A DNA stretch of 64,000 bases from Bathynomus jamesi (GCA_023014485.1 JAJOZX010000088.1:1407501-1471500), one strand, 5' to 3'; positions 19,200 to 31,267 are shown, counted from the first letter of the stretch. Numbers and translations: made by a program. Notes: generated by a model not told the origin, from the sequence alone.

Positions 19200-21490
19200 T
19201 TTTATTCTATATTATTGCTATCTGATTTTGTCTCGAATTTGGCATCTTCGGTCATTATTACCCCGAGGTCGACCGCTTTCGTGCTTCTCTGAATTTCCTG
19301 TGTGTCTGGAGCATAATATGCAGTCTTTTTAAGTTCCTCACTTCTACCATATCTCAAGAGCTGAAATTTCTCGGTGTTAAATGTCATATTGTTGTTTTCT
19401 GATCATTTATATATTTTGTTTGTGTCTCTCTGCAAGGCCTCTACTTCGTTTGCATCGCTGATTTTTCTGCTGATCTTTGAATCGTCCGCAAATGATGTTA
19501 CTATACTGTTGCTGTTTACTCCACTGTCAATGTCTGTTAGCATGATAATGAACAGGATTGGGGCCAGCACTGTACCTTGTGGTACTGAGCTGCGTACTTC
19601 TGATTCTGATGATGATACACCTTGAATTTTGACCACCTGTAGTCGATTTCTGAGGAAGTTGTAGATCCATTTTCCCACTTTGGCTGTTATTCCCATATGT
19701 TTCATTTTATGTGTTATTATACCATGATCGCATTTGTCGAAAGCTTAGCAAAATCCGTGTACATAACATCATAGTTTTCATTGCCTTCAAGTGCATCTAG
19801 GATATTGTTATAATGCTCTATAAGTTGTGATAGGCATGATCTTCCTGATCGGAATCTGTGTTGATTTTTGTTGAATCTTTCCAATGTCTCCAAGAAGCCA
19901 TAGATTTTCTCTCTGGCTATTCTTTCAAAAATTTTGGTGAGGTGGGACGTCAAGGACACTGGTCTATAATTCTTTGCTTGAGATCTATCCCCTCCTTTAT
20001 ATATATGGACAATGTTTGCTCTTTTCAGGATGGTCGGTATTTTCCCCTCGTCTAGGGATCTTCTCCATATCCAGTATAAGGGTGTAGCTATTTCATTTTT
20101 ACAGTTTTTAATTAATAGTGCGTTCCATTTGTCTGGACCTGCAGCTGAATGTGATTTAATTTGTCTTATAGCTCTCGCTACATCTTCTGGGGTAAAATCA
20201 AAGTCTGTTATACATTCTCCTTGCAATGTCTTTTTGAACAATGCATCTATGTCAGGTATCGCTTTGTCACTTTTTGGGGTTCTGAATACCGATTCATACT
20301 GGGCTCTCAATGTTTCAGATATTTCTTTTAGATTGTCTCTTAGTTCATTATTTCCTTTCCTTAAGGGCCCGATAGTAGCGCGCGTTTTTGTTTTCCTTTT
20401 CACGTAGCTGTAGAAGTATTTTGGATTTTCCTTTATTGTTTCTACCGCCTTTTCCTCTTCCCTCTCTGTATGGTCCTTTATCAGAGTTTGTATTTCCAAA
20501 TCAATTCTCTCCAGTTTTTCTTATATTTCTTTCCTGGCATTGTTGTCTCCGCAATTAGTTAACTTCGTCGCTGCTCTCTTTCTTTTACGGAATATTCTTC
20601 TCTTTTGCCTCTCTAGCCAGTTCCTCTTTCCTTTTGGCTGTGCTTTCGGAGCATATTTTTCCAATTTCTCAGCGTCTTTTCTTCGAAGGTTGTTAGCATT
20701 TCCTCAGTTGTTTTATTCTCGAAAACTGTTCTCCACTCTATTTGGGCCATGTGTGATCTGATTTCTTCACAATTTATGGTCTTGGAGTTTAAGTTAAAAG
20801 CCCCAAATTTGCTTCTTCCTTCCGTATGTGTATTGTCTTTTAAAGTTATCGCCATATTTGTTGATAACTCGATTATATTGTGGTCTGAGATAATAGTTGG
20901 AATTATTTTTATATCTGCAATGAAGTTCGTGTTATTTGTGAATTCCAGATTTAGGCAGCTATTTTTCCTGGTATTCTATTATCTCCTGTGTCAGCATAAA
21001 CTCGTCTGTGAGAGCCATCAGCATTCTTGCTTGCTCCTGGTCCTCTCTTGTGCCCCCCTTATCTTGCTGTATAAATATATTTCTACCCACCTTTTTGTAT
21101 TTTATAAGTAGGAAATTAAAATCGCCACAGAGTATTATATTAGGGGATGGAGAGTTTACGGACTTTATTAGGGTTCTGATATCCTCAATGACATCTGAAA
21201 ATTTTTCATTTGGAGAGTTTGGAGGTCTATAGATAACTATCAGTACCACGTTTAGTTTCTCTATTTTCACTGCAAGGGTTTCCACGAAACTGTTTGATTT
21301 ACTTATTACCGTCTCTGTCATATGCATTTCATGTATATAAATAGCACAACCACCTTTACGTCTCGCTGTTCTATCCGCTCTTAGTAAGTTGAGGCATGTC
21401 CGCCCTTGTTTCGTCCATAAAACCTTTCAGGTACGAAACTTTGTTTAGTGAGTTGTTTGGTTTTATTTCTTGAATATTTGCCAGGACAAT
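19200..21490 (-). pseudogene. LINE ORF2: APE endonuclease and reverse transcriptase
   Basis: Reading on the minus strand from about 21,490, an APE-type endonuclease appears (FKP/ANIQEIKPN, then GGCAIYIHE, then VLIVIYRPPNSP and IILCGDFNF at about 21,230-21,110). The RT domain follows, with SHSAAGPDKWNALLIK, AKNYRPVSLTS, FRSGRSCLSQLIEHY and VMYTDFAK (first catalytic Asp region, about 20,400-19,745), then VRSSVPQGTVLAPILF and FADDSKISRKI (19,640-19,450). Frameshifts occur near 19,745, 19,403 and between the endonuclease and RT. It is a long but dead copy of a CR1/jockey-group LINE, related to fragments at 1-965 and 17,985-18,715. Confidence 0.85.
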
Positions 21491-21829
21491 GTTTATCTTC
21501 TTTGTTTTGCATTGCCCCTTGTGCATTTTAAGTTCGTTGTCCCTTGATGTCGCGTGTTTTGTAGCCTTGTGGTCCTCCGAGATGGATCCGTTTCCGCCTA
21601 CCTGTTCTGGTAGCTTCTTGCCATGTAGCGATCCCGCTCGAGGGTTCCCAGCTGTGTCAGCTGCATGTGCTGTATAAGACTTAGCAGCCGTATTGTGTCA
21701 GAGATGTTGACAAATTTTTGTGTGCTATGTGTGTTTTGTGTGCTGTGTGTTTTGTGTGCTATTTGGGTACATATTCTTTTTTATCACATTCCTTTTGTTG
21801 TCATATGAGACTTGTCCTTTGTCCTTTGA

Positions 21830-22569
21830 ACTTGTCGGGAGGTGATGGTAGTAGCATTTTCTCCCGTACTAGCAGGTTCCATATGTCGCGTAGGTCTTGC
21901 AAATGTCCGGATGGTAAAATTTGCATTTTCCACCAAATTTGCAGTGACCATTATTGTAAAAGTAGTTGCACACAGGAGGGTGTTCGTAAATACATTCTCC
22001 TCCCTTATATCTGCATATTCCTTTCACATAGTATTTACATATATTTTCCCCATTTTTACTTGGGGCCTTTGTTTTTTTGGGTTTCAGTATGGTTTCTTTA
22101 TTGTCTACTTGTTTTTTCCTATTGCTGCTAATGCCTTTCGTTTGAAAACTTTGGATTTGGTTTTGTGCCTCTGTTTCCTCTGTTGGTGCTTCTTTTATTT
22201 CTATCATATTATTTCTGCTTTTGCTGTTTTCTTTTCCTCTTCGTTTTTCGCAGTTTTCTCTCGTACTATCTTCGTTCCTTCTCTTTCTTTTCTCTGTTCA
22301 CTATTCATAAACTCCTCTTTTGCTTTTTCCTCATAGTCTCGTTCTGCTTTAAAAACCGTAAATGAGTTTATTTCAATTATGCAGCTTTTGCAGAACTTTA
22401 TTCCGTTCACTTGTTTAGCGCCCATTATAAGACAGATTTCTTCGTCGCTCCAATTCAGGCATTGAAATTCGAATAAGTTCTGGCAAAGATCACAGCGAAT
22501 TGTTTTTGATTCATCTGTTTCTTTTCTACAGTATTCACAGGGTTGTATGAATTGATTTACTATTGCCAT
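21830..22569 (-). pseudogene. LINE ORF1: PHD finger plus CCCH zinc fingers
   Basis: The start is at 22,569 (MAIVNQF). Residues about 11-63 hold a Cys-rich PHD-like finger (CEYCRK, CDLCQNLFEFQC, CKSC). A charged, Lys/Glu-rich linker follows. After a frame change near 22,205 there are CCCH fingers in series (CKYYVKGICRYKGGECIYEHP, CNYFYNNGHCKFGGKCKFYH, CKTYATYGTC). A PHD finger is known in ORF1 of some CR1-type LINEs. Two or three CCCH fingers are a less common addition and likely bind RNA. It ends near the ORF2 endonuclease. Confidence 0.8.
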
Positions 22570-23052
22570 ATTCCTAATGGTATGTAAATGATTGTGCTCG
22601 AAATATTAACTCAAAGTTGTAATTTATTACGTGATGTATTTGAATCGACTTTAGAAATGGGGGAGGGAAAGTTTTTCCGTTATTCCGTAGGGTGGGGAAT
22701 GGATGATGTGGCACGCTGTAGGTTCGCACTGATTGGTGCCCTGGAGTGTAACGCGGGGGGATACCTGAGGGATATTGCCTTTCGATGGGCAGTTAGATTT
22801 CCTCCGAGAGAAAACACTCGGGATAGATTGTATATATTAAGTTGCTTTAATCTTTTTTGCTTTATTTCAACAAACGCCGCTATTTGACCACTTAAATAGG
22901 CATACGACTGTGTTCACTGAATATTCACTCAAAATTTGGCACTACTTCAAAAGGATTAATGGCTGGATTTTTATTGTAATATCACTTTTATTCGGACTTT
23001 CCAACGAAACACGTGTAACCGTTACACTGGGCAGGAAAACTATCAAACTATC

Positions 23053-23055
<3 letters not shown>
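22570..23055 (-). other. Probable LINE 5' region
   Basis: The sequence upstream of ORF1 on the minus strand is G+C-richer than its surroundings (TGGGGAATGGATGATGTGGCAC) and could hold the LINE 5' untranslated region and internal promoter. No boundary or target duplication was identified. Confidence 0.4.
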
Positions 23056-23131
<76 letters not shown>

Positions 23132-23233
23132 ATATATTTAACGTTTGAGCTGCCAGATTGCGTTATTCAGATATTCTTGACAGTTGGCTTAGAAATCCGT
23201 CAGTTGGCTTAGAAGACATAAATAGCAGATGTA

Positions 23234-23279
<46 letters not shown>

Positions 23280-23280
23280 C
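23056..23280. repeat. Two long TA/GT microsatellites
   Basis: TA/GT runs at about 23,056-23,138 and a TA run at about 23,228-23,278, separated by about 90 bp that include a 17-bp direct repeat (CAGTTGGCTTAGAA). Confidence 0.95.
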
Positions 23281-23511
23281 CGTCTCCCCAGTTATTCCTT
23301 AATATCGTTTTATATACAACCAAAAGAATTAAATATATGTAAAACACCATTACATCATTGTTTATTTAGAAGAGTTAAGGGAAAATAATTCATGAAATAT
23401 GTAGGAAATAAATATACATTCAAAAATAATATACAGCAAAAATACACACATTAAACGAAGGATATATATATACACATTCTTAAATAATAATATTAGTACA
23501 GGATAAAATTA
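23281..23511. other. AT-rich spacer, no feature
   Basis: No gene or repeat boundary recognised. Confidence 0.4.
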
Positions 23512-24151
23512 CACTGCCCAACAAAAAATAATTTTCTTGCTGGTGATTTAATTCTAAGACCTGTTTCTGGATAATATTGATGTGCTGATTTCAAAAAGCA
23601 CCTTAGATTTTGTCCATCACATCAGGTTTTCGTGCAATGTGCAATGCAATATGCCTATTTTGGGTGATCCATGAAGGGCACTTATCAAAATTGATGATTT
23701 TTGAGACCTGTTAACAGCTGTTTTGCTGTTAAAATTTTATATGTGGAATACGCAAATCTGTGCATTAAATCTAAAGGTCATGTACAACATATTAAAATCT
23801 TGGGTGTCTGTGATTTCCCCAGGTATGAGCGTGACGTCATGATCATGGATTCATTTTTTGCTTATTTAAACACTTTTAATCACTTTATGTGTCAATATTA
23901 CCATTGTATATTAAAGTTCACTCCCTGCACAATTGTTTACTTTTCCATGCTGATTCTGAGTATGTAACAACTTATATTTTGAAAAGAAAAAAAATTGGGC
24001 ATAACCCTGCCAAAATGCGATATCTCCGTATTTGATTGCTCGAAAACTTGACGTGATAGGCAAAAACTAAGGTGATTTTTTAAATCAGCACACCAAAGTT
24101 ACCTAAAAACAGGTGTTAGAATTAAATCAGCAAAATTGGTGTTGGGCAGTG
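23512..24151. mobile_element. Inverted-repeat element of about 640 bp, class uncertain
   Basis: The left end CACTGCCCAACAAAAAATAATT and right end reading inward CACTGCCCAACACCAATTTTGC are inverted. They align for about 85 bp, including TGATTTAATTCTAA and GTGCTGATTT. Flanks are ATTA and TTAT, compatible with a TTA or TA target. A short interior open frame (23,701-23,967) has no recognisable domain. The class is unknown. Confidence 0.82.
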
Positions 24152-24274
24152 TTATACTGTATAACCATTTAATATATGTACGAGAAAATACGCCCTTATA
24201 TATATATATAAAACACCAAAACTTATATAAAAAATAATAATAGTACAGGATAAAACTATATACCCATTAATATA

Positions 24275-25176
24275 CAGGGCGTCCCAAAAAAATGTATACA
24301 CACTTTAAATAATTATAAGGGCAGTGTTTATTAAAATACATTTCATTTTCAAAATGTAATAGAATCTACAGACATTATTTAATTGTTTTGTCAACGCCTG
24401 TTTTCAAACTGACGTCCGTTCTGGTCCAGGCACTGCTGATAACGCGAAGCAATGGAATCGCAAACATCACGAAACATTTCGTTTGGTATTTGTGTGCATT
24501 CTCGTTCAATGGCTGCTCTCAATTCAGCGACTGTTGCAGGTTTTATAGCGTAGACTTTGTCTTTTAAGTATCCCCATAAAAAAAGTCTAGTGGTGTGAGG
24601 TCTGGTGAACGCGGAGGGTATTCTACGAAACCCCTTCGTCCAATCCACATCCACATCGTGCCAAGTACCACTCGCAATACTCCACTCTTCGGTCCGGATC
24701 ATCTTCATTAATAGCATGGACTAATCTTGGAATGTAACTTTTCCATTGACAGCGCTTCAAAATGCGTTGGACAGACGATTCTGAAATTCCTACCTCACGA
24801 CTCGCTTGCCGCACAGATTTTCTTGGACTTTGGTGATACGTTTCCAGTACTCTTTCTTGCTTTGTGGGGCTTGTCGATGTCCGTGGTCTTCCGGAACGCT
24901 TCTTGTGGACATTCTGAACAGTTCCATCGGCTTCAAACTTATCTCTAATTCGAGTGATGGTAAGTCGCGTTGGTGGATCTGTTTGAAACTCCCTCCTAAA
25001 CTGTCTTTGCACTTTAACTGCGTTTTCACACTTCCAGTAGCATTTTAGAATGAATTTCCTTTGTTCAAAGCTTAGTCTGACTGCCATTATTAATTCTAAT
25101 GGGTTTAACTTGGAAAGAAAGAAACATCAATTGAGCTATCAGCTGTTAAAGTGTGTATACATTTTTTTGGGACGCC

Positions 25177-25179
<3 letters not shown>
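24275..25179 (-). mobile_element. Mariner-type element with internally deleted transposase
   Basis: Ends CAGGGCGTCCCAAAAAAATG and inverted counterpart ending CCGCAGGG-type GGGACGCCCTG are flanked by TA. The minus strand starts a transposase at 25,087 ([14 protein letters not shown], first HTH; SGRPRTS linker; [14 protein letters not shown], second HTH). It then jumps to the C-terminal block (LFLWGYLKDKVYAIKP, ELRAAIERE, YQQCLDQNGRQFE) ending near 24,391. The catalytic domain between them is deleted and a frameshift lies near 24,620. It is a non-autonomous derivative related in type to 16,592-17,269 but with different ends. Confidence 0.92.

Positions 25180-25236
<57 letters not shown>
25180..25236. 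repeat. (TA)n microsatellite
   Basis: A pure TA run of about 55 bases between the mariner element and the Polinton region. Confidence 0.96.
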
Positions 25237-25238
<2 letters not shown>

Positions 25239-25272
25239 AGCAAAACTTATATAAAATCAAAATACATACACC

Positions 25273-25638
25273 TTACGGTCTACCGCGCTTAACTAAAATA
25301 CTAAACTCGCACGTGATCGAGTCTACAGTTACATCATTGTTGCTTTGTACTATACAATAAATACGATTTAGCATTATTTCACCACTCAAGGTGTGCGGGT
25401 GCCAACACTCGATGTAAAGGGCCTTCATCTCGTTCAATACTATTTTTGTACCCACCTTACAATTGGCTGGCAAATTATCTTTAAACACGGACAGAATACA
25501 ATCAAAAGCACGCACAAAGAGGGCGTCGTTTGCCACAACATCATTATTAAATTCAAGTTTATAAACACTCCTTTCCAATCGAGGGTTTTTTCTTACCGAT
25601 CCGAGCTTTTCAATCGTGAATTCTTCTTTACATCGCAT
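25273..25638 (-). CDS. Unrecognised Polinton-region ORF, 121 aa
   Basis: An intact frame of 121 residues that ends close to the left limit of the element. By eye its middle (FVRAFDCILSVF, then NRIYCIVQSNNDVTVDSIT) resembles the N-terminal region of the Polinton polymerase ORF at about 30,850-30,570 (RRVVERIVELAL, then FGRIMQASQSSTTFNMDNFT) in spacing and hydrophobic pattern. That would make it a small paralogue of that domain, but the similarity is weak. No catalytic motif is visible and the function is unknown. Confidence 0.5.
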   Translation of the reverse strand: MRCKEEFTIEKLGSVRKNPRLERSVYKLEFNNDVVANDALFVRAFDCILSVFKDNLPANCKVGTKIVLNEMKALYIECWHPHTLSGEIMLNRIYCIVQSNNDVTVDSITCEFSILVKRGRP

Positions 25639-25683
25639 AGCGGCAGATGAAATAATCTTCTAAATCTTAACGACAGCACCTCA

Positions 25684-26357
25684 TTATATAAAGATACAAC
25701 TCTTCAGGATGAACAGTGTAGGCGAGCTCTGCCTGTACCGCTCAAGTCCTTTGTACCAAAGTTCATGATATTTTGAAGAGTCTGAACCTTTTAAATATGC
25801 ATCCAGCTCTAAACCATTCTCGCCATGTTCATTCCTGCATTCGATAAACCCGTTGAGGAGAGCCGTGTATGCGTATTCAAGAACTGTATCAAAATAAACC
25901 ATATCCGTAACACGTGCGGCTAGTATAGGTTTTAGTTTGTGGAAACCAACGATTTCAAACATTCTGTCGAGGATGAAGCAATTCGCGTGGGGACAAGAAC
26001 GTTATCATCAGGTGCATTCTTCCACGTCAGTCGTATATCAATGCATGGCTGATCGTTATTTATACACAACGTACAAACAATGGCATATGAGGGGGTATCA
26101 CTAATCTGTTCTCTTCTTGTACCTACACCTGCAGGTATTTTATAACGATCCTCACTCCACTTCCCAACTACCACGAAGACTCTATTCATCTCCTCAACAC
26201 TTACATAAACAACATTACGTTTACCAGAGTTTGCTTGTCTACAAGTCGTTTCAAGTACATAGTTAATGGCACCGGTTTTACGTCTGAACACACACAATGA
26301 CTTCGTCACGGACACGTCGTATATGGCATTGAGAATGTTGCTCAAAGGAAGCTCCAT
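25684..26357 (-). pseudogene. Unrecognised Polinton-region gene
   Basis: A start at 26,357 (MELPLSNILNAIYD) opens a frame of 141 aa with VVYVSVEEMNRVFVVVGKW and CTLCINNDQPCIDIRLTWK. After a frame change near 25,975 a second frame of 92 aa continues (FEIVGFHKLKPILAARVTDMVYF, then YTALLNGFIECRNE and YHELWYKGLERY), ending at 25,684. Together they suggest one protein of about 230 aa broken by a single frameshift. No family is recognised. It is probably in the same transcription unit as the neighbouring minus-strand genes. Confidence 0.5.
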
Positions 26358-26625
26358 CGTTTTCTATTGTGAGAGTACACAACCAGTCGGGTCAAGCTCT
26401 GAGATGACTATGAGCAACCGGTGCGCTGTTTGGCTCGGGGACAGATGTGGAGGAGTGAGTCATACCAAGCGTTAATGTTTCGTGTACGGGTTTGTTCCAG
26501 CATGAAATAATCATGCGAGTACTTGTACCCATTATACCTGGCAATTTTCCGATACATGGGGCAATATCGGTTTTAATGTTTTATCAGAATGTGCATCAGA
26601 CGTTCATTTCCACAAACTAAACACA

Positions 26626-27214
26626 TTAACAATCCGGCGCACTATTTGAGAAAAACATGTGCTCGTATTTATCCTTTTTGTTTAACATTCGATACTCGTC
26701 TCTAAATTCTATTAAAAACTCACACAGGCCTTTAGCTACAACTTCACTGTGAACCTCGTCATGATATATATGAATATAGTGGTAAAAGTACTTATCTTGC
26801 CCATGATGACAAGGTTTACAGTCTCAGCCGCAGGGTACGCGTACTCGGTATGATGCAGCATGACATAATACCGCCTGTCACACCACTCATTAACAAGACT
26901 CACTACCCATACCCGTTGCTTCTCGTCTGCACGCGTTGTTTCTTTCACCTCACGGTATATGTACTCTTTTATACAGTTTAGCCTTACAACGTAGTCCATT
27001 ACATCGTTTGTGCCACGAAATCCGGCAATGCTCTTGCCAGAATATCCGTGGAGTATTTGAACATCTTGTTCCTCAAGCTTCGCGGGATTCAATGTAGCCT
27101 TAAAAGTCTCAAAAGAGGGGGGGGGCTAGGCCATCTTTCATTATTCACCACATCTTCCGCCTTTACCGAATACCACTTCATAAACGTCGAACACGCAATA
27201 TCAAAAGTCGCCAT
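26626..27214 (-). pseudogene. Unrecognised Polinton-region gene
   Basis: A likely start at 27,214 (MATFDIACSTFMKWYSVKAED) opens a frame interrupted at a G-run near 27,110-27,125 by a frameshift. It continues as ILHGYSGKSIAGFRGTNDVMDYV, CIKEYIYREVKETT and VWVVSLVNEWCDRRYYVMLHH. After a second frame change near 26,740 it ends at a TAA at 26,626-26,628 after FLIEFRDEYRMLNKKDKY. About 195 aa in all. No catalytic motif or family is recognised. Confidence 0.45.
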
Positions 27215-27469
27215 CACTATTTTTCGTCTACGTGAGAATTCGTCAAATATACGTCTGAGCTCCAGGGCTTGCAGACGCCAACTGAGCACGCAGGGGTAGA
27301 GATATGCCCAGGTAGTAGCAGGAGTCACTTGACCATTTGATTCATCTTACAGTGGGCGGAGCTTAGGACTTTTTTCCTGTACATACGCACTCACACATAA
27401 AGGAAAAAATGAAACCCTAATTGAAACAGTTACATATTCAAATATACTTAATAAATAAACATATCGTTA

Positions 27470-30400
27470 GCAATAGACATATCATTAAGGTACTATGGTA
27501 CCCAAAGGGTACGGTATCATAGGTGCCAGGCACCTGGTAACGTTTCCTATAGGTGTTACGACACACCTTTGTGCCCCTAAGTTCCTTCACACACCCTATT
27601 TTCTGTGCCCGAAAATTGTGGGTTCCTACCGTCAGTTTGGGGGGTTGGTCGCCCTCATCTTCTAAGCACACTAGCTCCTTCAACTAGTCAAATTTAGCGA
27701 CCCGTCGGTTCTCCAGGTTAATCGTGAGGCCCTTCGCCTTCAAGATGTATTTCAGCTCTTTCCCCACCCTCATCCGCACCCCATAAGTTTTTGGACCTGT
27801 TGATACAAAGGAGTCAGCGTATGCGGCAGTTTCATACTCATCCTTGATCTCATCAGTCAACTCTCCTAGAAATTCCACAATAGGGGGCATGTATTCAACC
27901 TCCCACTCTGTGAATATTACGGTATCTGTGTCAGCGTACAGCACCATCCGCCCAAGAGAGTACACTAGTCCCCAAAGCTTGATGCGTGCGTATGCGGTTG
28001 TGAAGCTGGCTAAGGGTATGTTTGTAACACGTGAGGTATCTGTGGCCAGTTCGGTGATGTTGTACTTTATTATGTACGTGTTACCAACATTCACGATCTC
28101 CATAACCTCTTTATCGGGGGCATTGACATAATCCCACTAAAGCGCTTGCCAGGGTTCTTAACAATTTGGGCCCGGTCGAGTTGTATCCCTTCACGGTCAC
28201 AGTAATGCTGAATATAAGCCGATTTTTCACCCTCGCTCTCGAACCCTCGCGGATAGCCTGATGCTTCTACTTTGTCCTTCAAAAAAGTATTTATATACGG
28301 CGTGAAAAGGTTGGGGAGTTTCTGAAACCTCCACACCTCATATATCTTCAATATTCTGTAACCATGGCGAACGGCTAGGGACAGCTCAGGACTTGTATAT
28401 ATACCTCTGATCTTCCGCTGGTTGGTCGTAAGATTACAGGCCCATTATTCTCCTTTGTGAACTTCACGCACAGGGGAAACATGAGTTTGTGATCTATAAC
28501 GACGGGTAAGATCGTCTTCCATAAATCGCGAGGGGTGAGCACGTCTACGAAAGAAAGGCCGAAATAGTACTTGTTCAAATTTGTTGAGAACACCTCGATG
28601 GTGGGCAGGTCAGATCCCACCAGTTTTTCAGGTGCACCTACAGGGTACGGATTGTTCTTCATCTCCTTAGGTAGAAAGTATAGCTTGAATGGGTTCGTAC
28701 GCCCTCCGAACAAGCTATCACCGCATTTGAGCGGATCCAACACCATTGAACGCTTGATGGTGTTTATTTCTTCACGTTACTGTCCATCTGTTTCCATCCG
28801 TGCATCATACTCATGCTTTCACAAGATCTTATGAGTAAACAGGGTACCTTAATGGATACTTCTCCCGTGTTGCTGGCGTGTTTTATGTATACTCCGGCGT
28901 GCTGCTGCATGTGTATGAGCCAGTAATTAGCCTTGTGTCCATAACTGCGAGGGTTGTTTCTGTGAATGACGGCTAAGGTGTCTTTAGGCATGAAATTGTT
29001 CTTGAACACAGTAAAGCACAATGAGGCGATTGTGGTTGCGACTTGTAACGGATCACAGCTGAAACGGTTTATGTACATCCTTCTAAAGGCCTGGAAACAT
29101 ACTTTAAGCACGCGCACATCATTCACGCAATAATGCTCACATTCATCAGCTATATTGTATGGATTAGTTTCATTAAAACTGTTATAGTAGCGGTCAAAAT
29201 CTTCACGCTCACTATCACTCATGTTGGTGTAAAATATTGTTTGGGGGAAGGTAGTCCTACGTAATTAAAGTGTTGCTCGTGAGGAAAGTGTAAGGGAAAT
29301 ACCTTTTGAAACTTCGGCGGCTACACCCATCACCTTGGGTAGCTTGGCTAGTTTACAAGGTGTGACTAATAAAGTATCTTTAAACTGAACATTACCTCTT
29401 ATCTGCATTTGTATAAGCTTGTTTCCTCTTTTCAGGGGATCACCCGTGAATATCTCTGATGACTCGTGCTCAAGCACTTCCTTATAAAGGAACTGTGTCA
29501 AATTTTTCCCCGTTATGGGCAAGAATATACACAGTCATTTTTTTGAACTTGTCTGCTAACTTGACAATATAGGACACAAAGAGTTTCACAGGGCTGTCGT
29601 GTGCGATAATTTTAAAAACGTTTGTCCGTTTACCACATTTGTGACACTCATCACACTCAACCTCCATGCACTCATCGCACATAGTCTGGCTTACAAGTAG
29701 ATGTGGGATAACCTCTTTGGTTTCAGGGTTTGTGCAAGTTTCTATATCGTAGTACACAGTTATACAAGGTCTATTTTTAGGCTTAGCGTCTTTTATATAT
29801 CATACATGTCTCACTCCATCCGCCTTATATTTCTCATGGCATGTAGGACAGTGAATTTCATCACATTTATGCCTGAATTTCCCCAATTATCCATCATATG
29901 AAACATACCACATTCACAGATTCTCATTTTCCTGCAAGTGTCCAGTGACTTATGGAACTCAAAGCATTTATTATTGAAAAATGTACGTCTGCACACTACA
30001 TTCCCTCTTCTCAGCTTCAACTACACGACTTTCACATTTGGAGCTTTTACACTTCTCACATACCATGTGGCATTCCTTACAATGTTTCAATATATCATCC
30101 TCAAAGTCGAGACATCCCTTACACCAATCATGATGCCTTCCATATTTTCGACTTTTATCATAACTCGCGTAAAGCTCCTTTATATTGCGGATAGGGAGAT
30201 ACGTTGTTCCTAACAATCCTAAAATAAGTAGAGGTCTTGTACGATCTCTCACACAGCTTTTTAAAATATACACAGTCCTACGACGATCATCCATTTCAAA
30301 TACAACTATACGAACATTCATTTCCTGCTCTACCCTTCTCAGCTCCTCAGGGCCCATATTACACTCAAACTCATGCTTACAATCTGAAGCCAATTTACGA

Positions 30401-31267
30401 ACACGCTGCACAACCGTAGCCAACCAAATATTTTGGACCCAGGTATTTACTACAGTAAAAATATGGGCTAAGACTACTGCTATAAAGCCGCAACCACGCT
30501 CGGCGTTTATATGCTTTCTGTAAATATTCTGCAAATTGAAGTTAAGAGTATAAGGTGTGGCACTATGACAAGGAACACGGAATATTCTGTCAATATCTAC
30601 CGTGAAATTGTCCATATTGAAGGTTGTACTACTTTGAGAGGCCTGCATTATACGGCCAAAGATATATTCTATGTCTACAGTTGCCAAGTGTCTGAATGGT
30701 ATTACTACCCAAAAATCATCTACATCCCCGTCATCTGTCCCGAACCCGAAGGACAACCTCGTCCTGACTTCACGTTCGTCGCGGATCTGAAGGGCAAGCT
30801 CCACAATACGTTCAACTACGCGCCGCAGTCCGTTTTCAACACCGTTGATATACAGGGTTCCAGGGCCAACCCTGACTACGTACCGATTTCTAGTCAGGGC
30901 CGGGGTGGGGTTAGCGGTCCCTACCAGTTCCTCTACAGCACGAGAAGCTGCTGGTGTGGAGGATGTACACGGAATTGAACAAGAATAAGGGGGTACAAAT
31001 TTAATTGAGGAGGGAGGAGCCCTCTACGTCGTAAGACGTAGAGGGCTGGGACTCTATTACTCGGGGTCTAACAACCGGTGCACTCCTGGCACGTTTTATA
31101 CCTGACGTGGAAGGTTCTTTATCATTGTGCCTCCGCTTTGAACTGCCACGTGGTGGAGGTGTCGCTGGTGAGGGTTCGTCAGCGGGGACGGAGTCTGTAA
31201 CCACAACTACACTGTCATCGTGGTCGTGTGTAATATCGACGATGGGGGTGCTGTACCTCATCGTCAT
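27470..31267 (-). pseudogene. Polinton DNA polymerase B, broken
   Basis: A Ser/Pro-rich N-terminus starts at 31,267 and a frameshift falls near 30,990. A conserved N-terminal domain (VFEMDDRRRTVYIL, then PLLILGLLGT and ELYASY) is followed by Cys-rich zinc-ribbon motifs (WCKGCLDF, HCKECHMVCEKCKSSKC). The 3'-5' exonuclease shows Exo I YYDIET (29,757), Exo II AHNGEKFD and Exo III YCVNDVRV (29,220-28,764). In the palm, GGRTNPFKLY is followed directly by FLPKEMKNNPYP: the expected motif A segment (YxDxTSLYP) is missing. NPGKR of motif B lies near 28,160 and motif C is YADTDT (27,930). The C-terminal NTYRKRYQVPGTYDTVPFGY ends about 27,500. At least seven frame breaks. It is the protein-primed type of family B polymerase. 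Confidence 0.88.

Noticed and set aside
30237..30523. Plus-strand open frames opposite the polymerase
   Set aside because: They are shadows of the conserved minus-strand polymerase frame.
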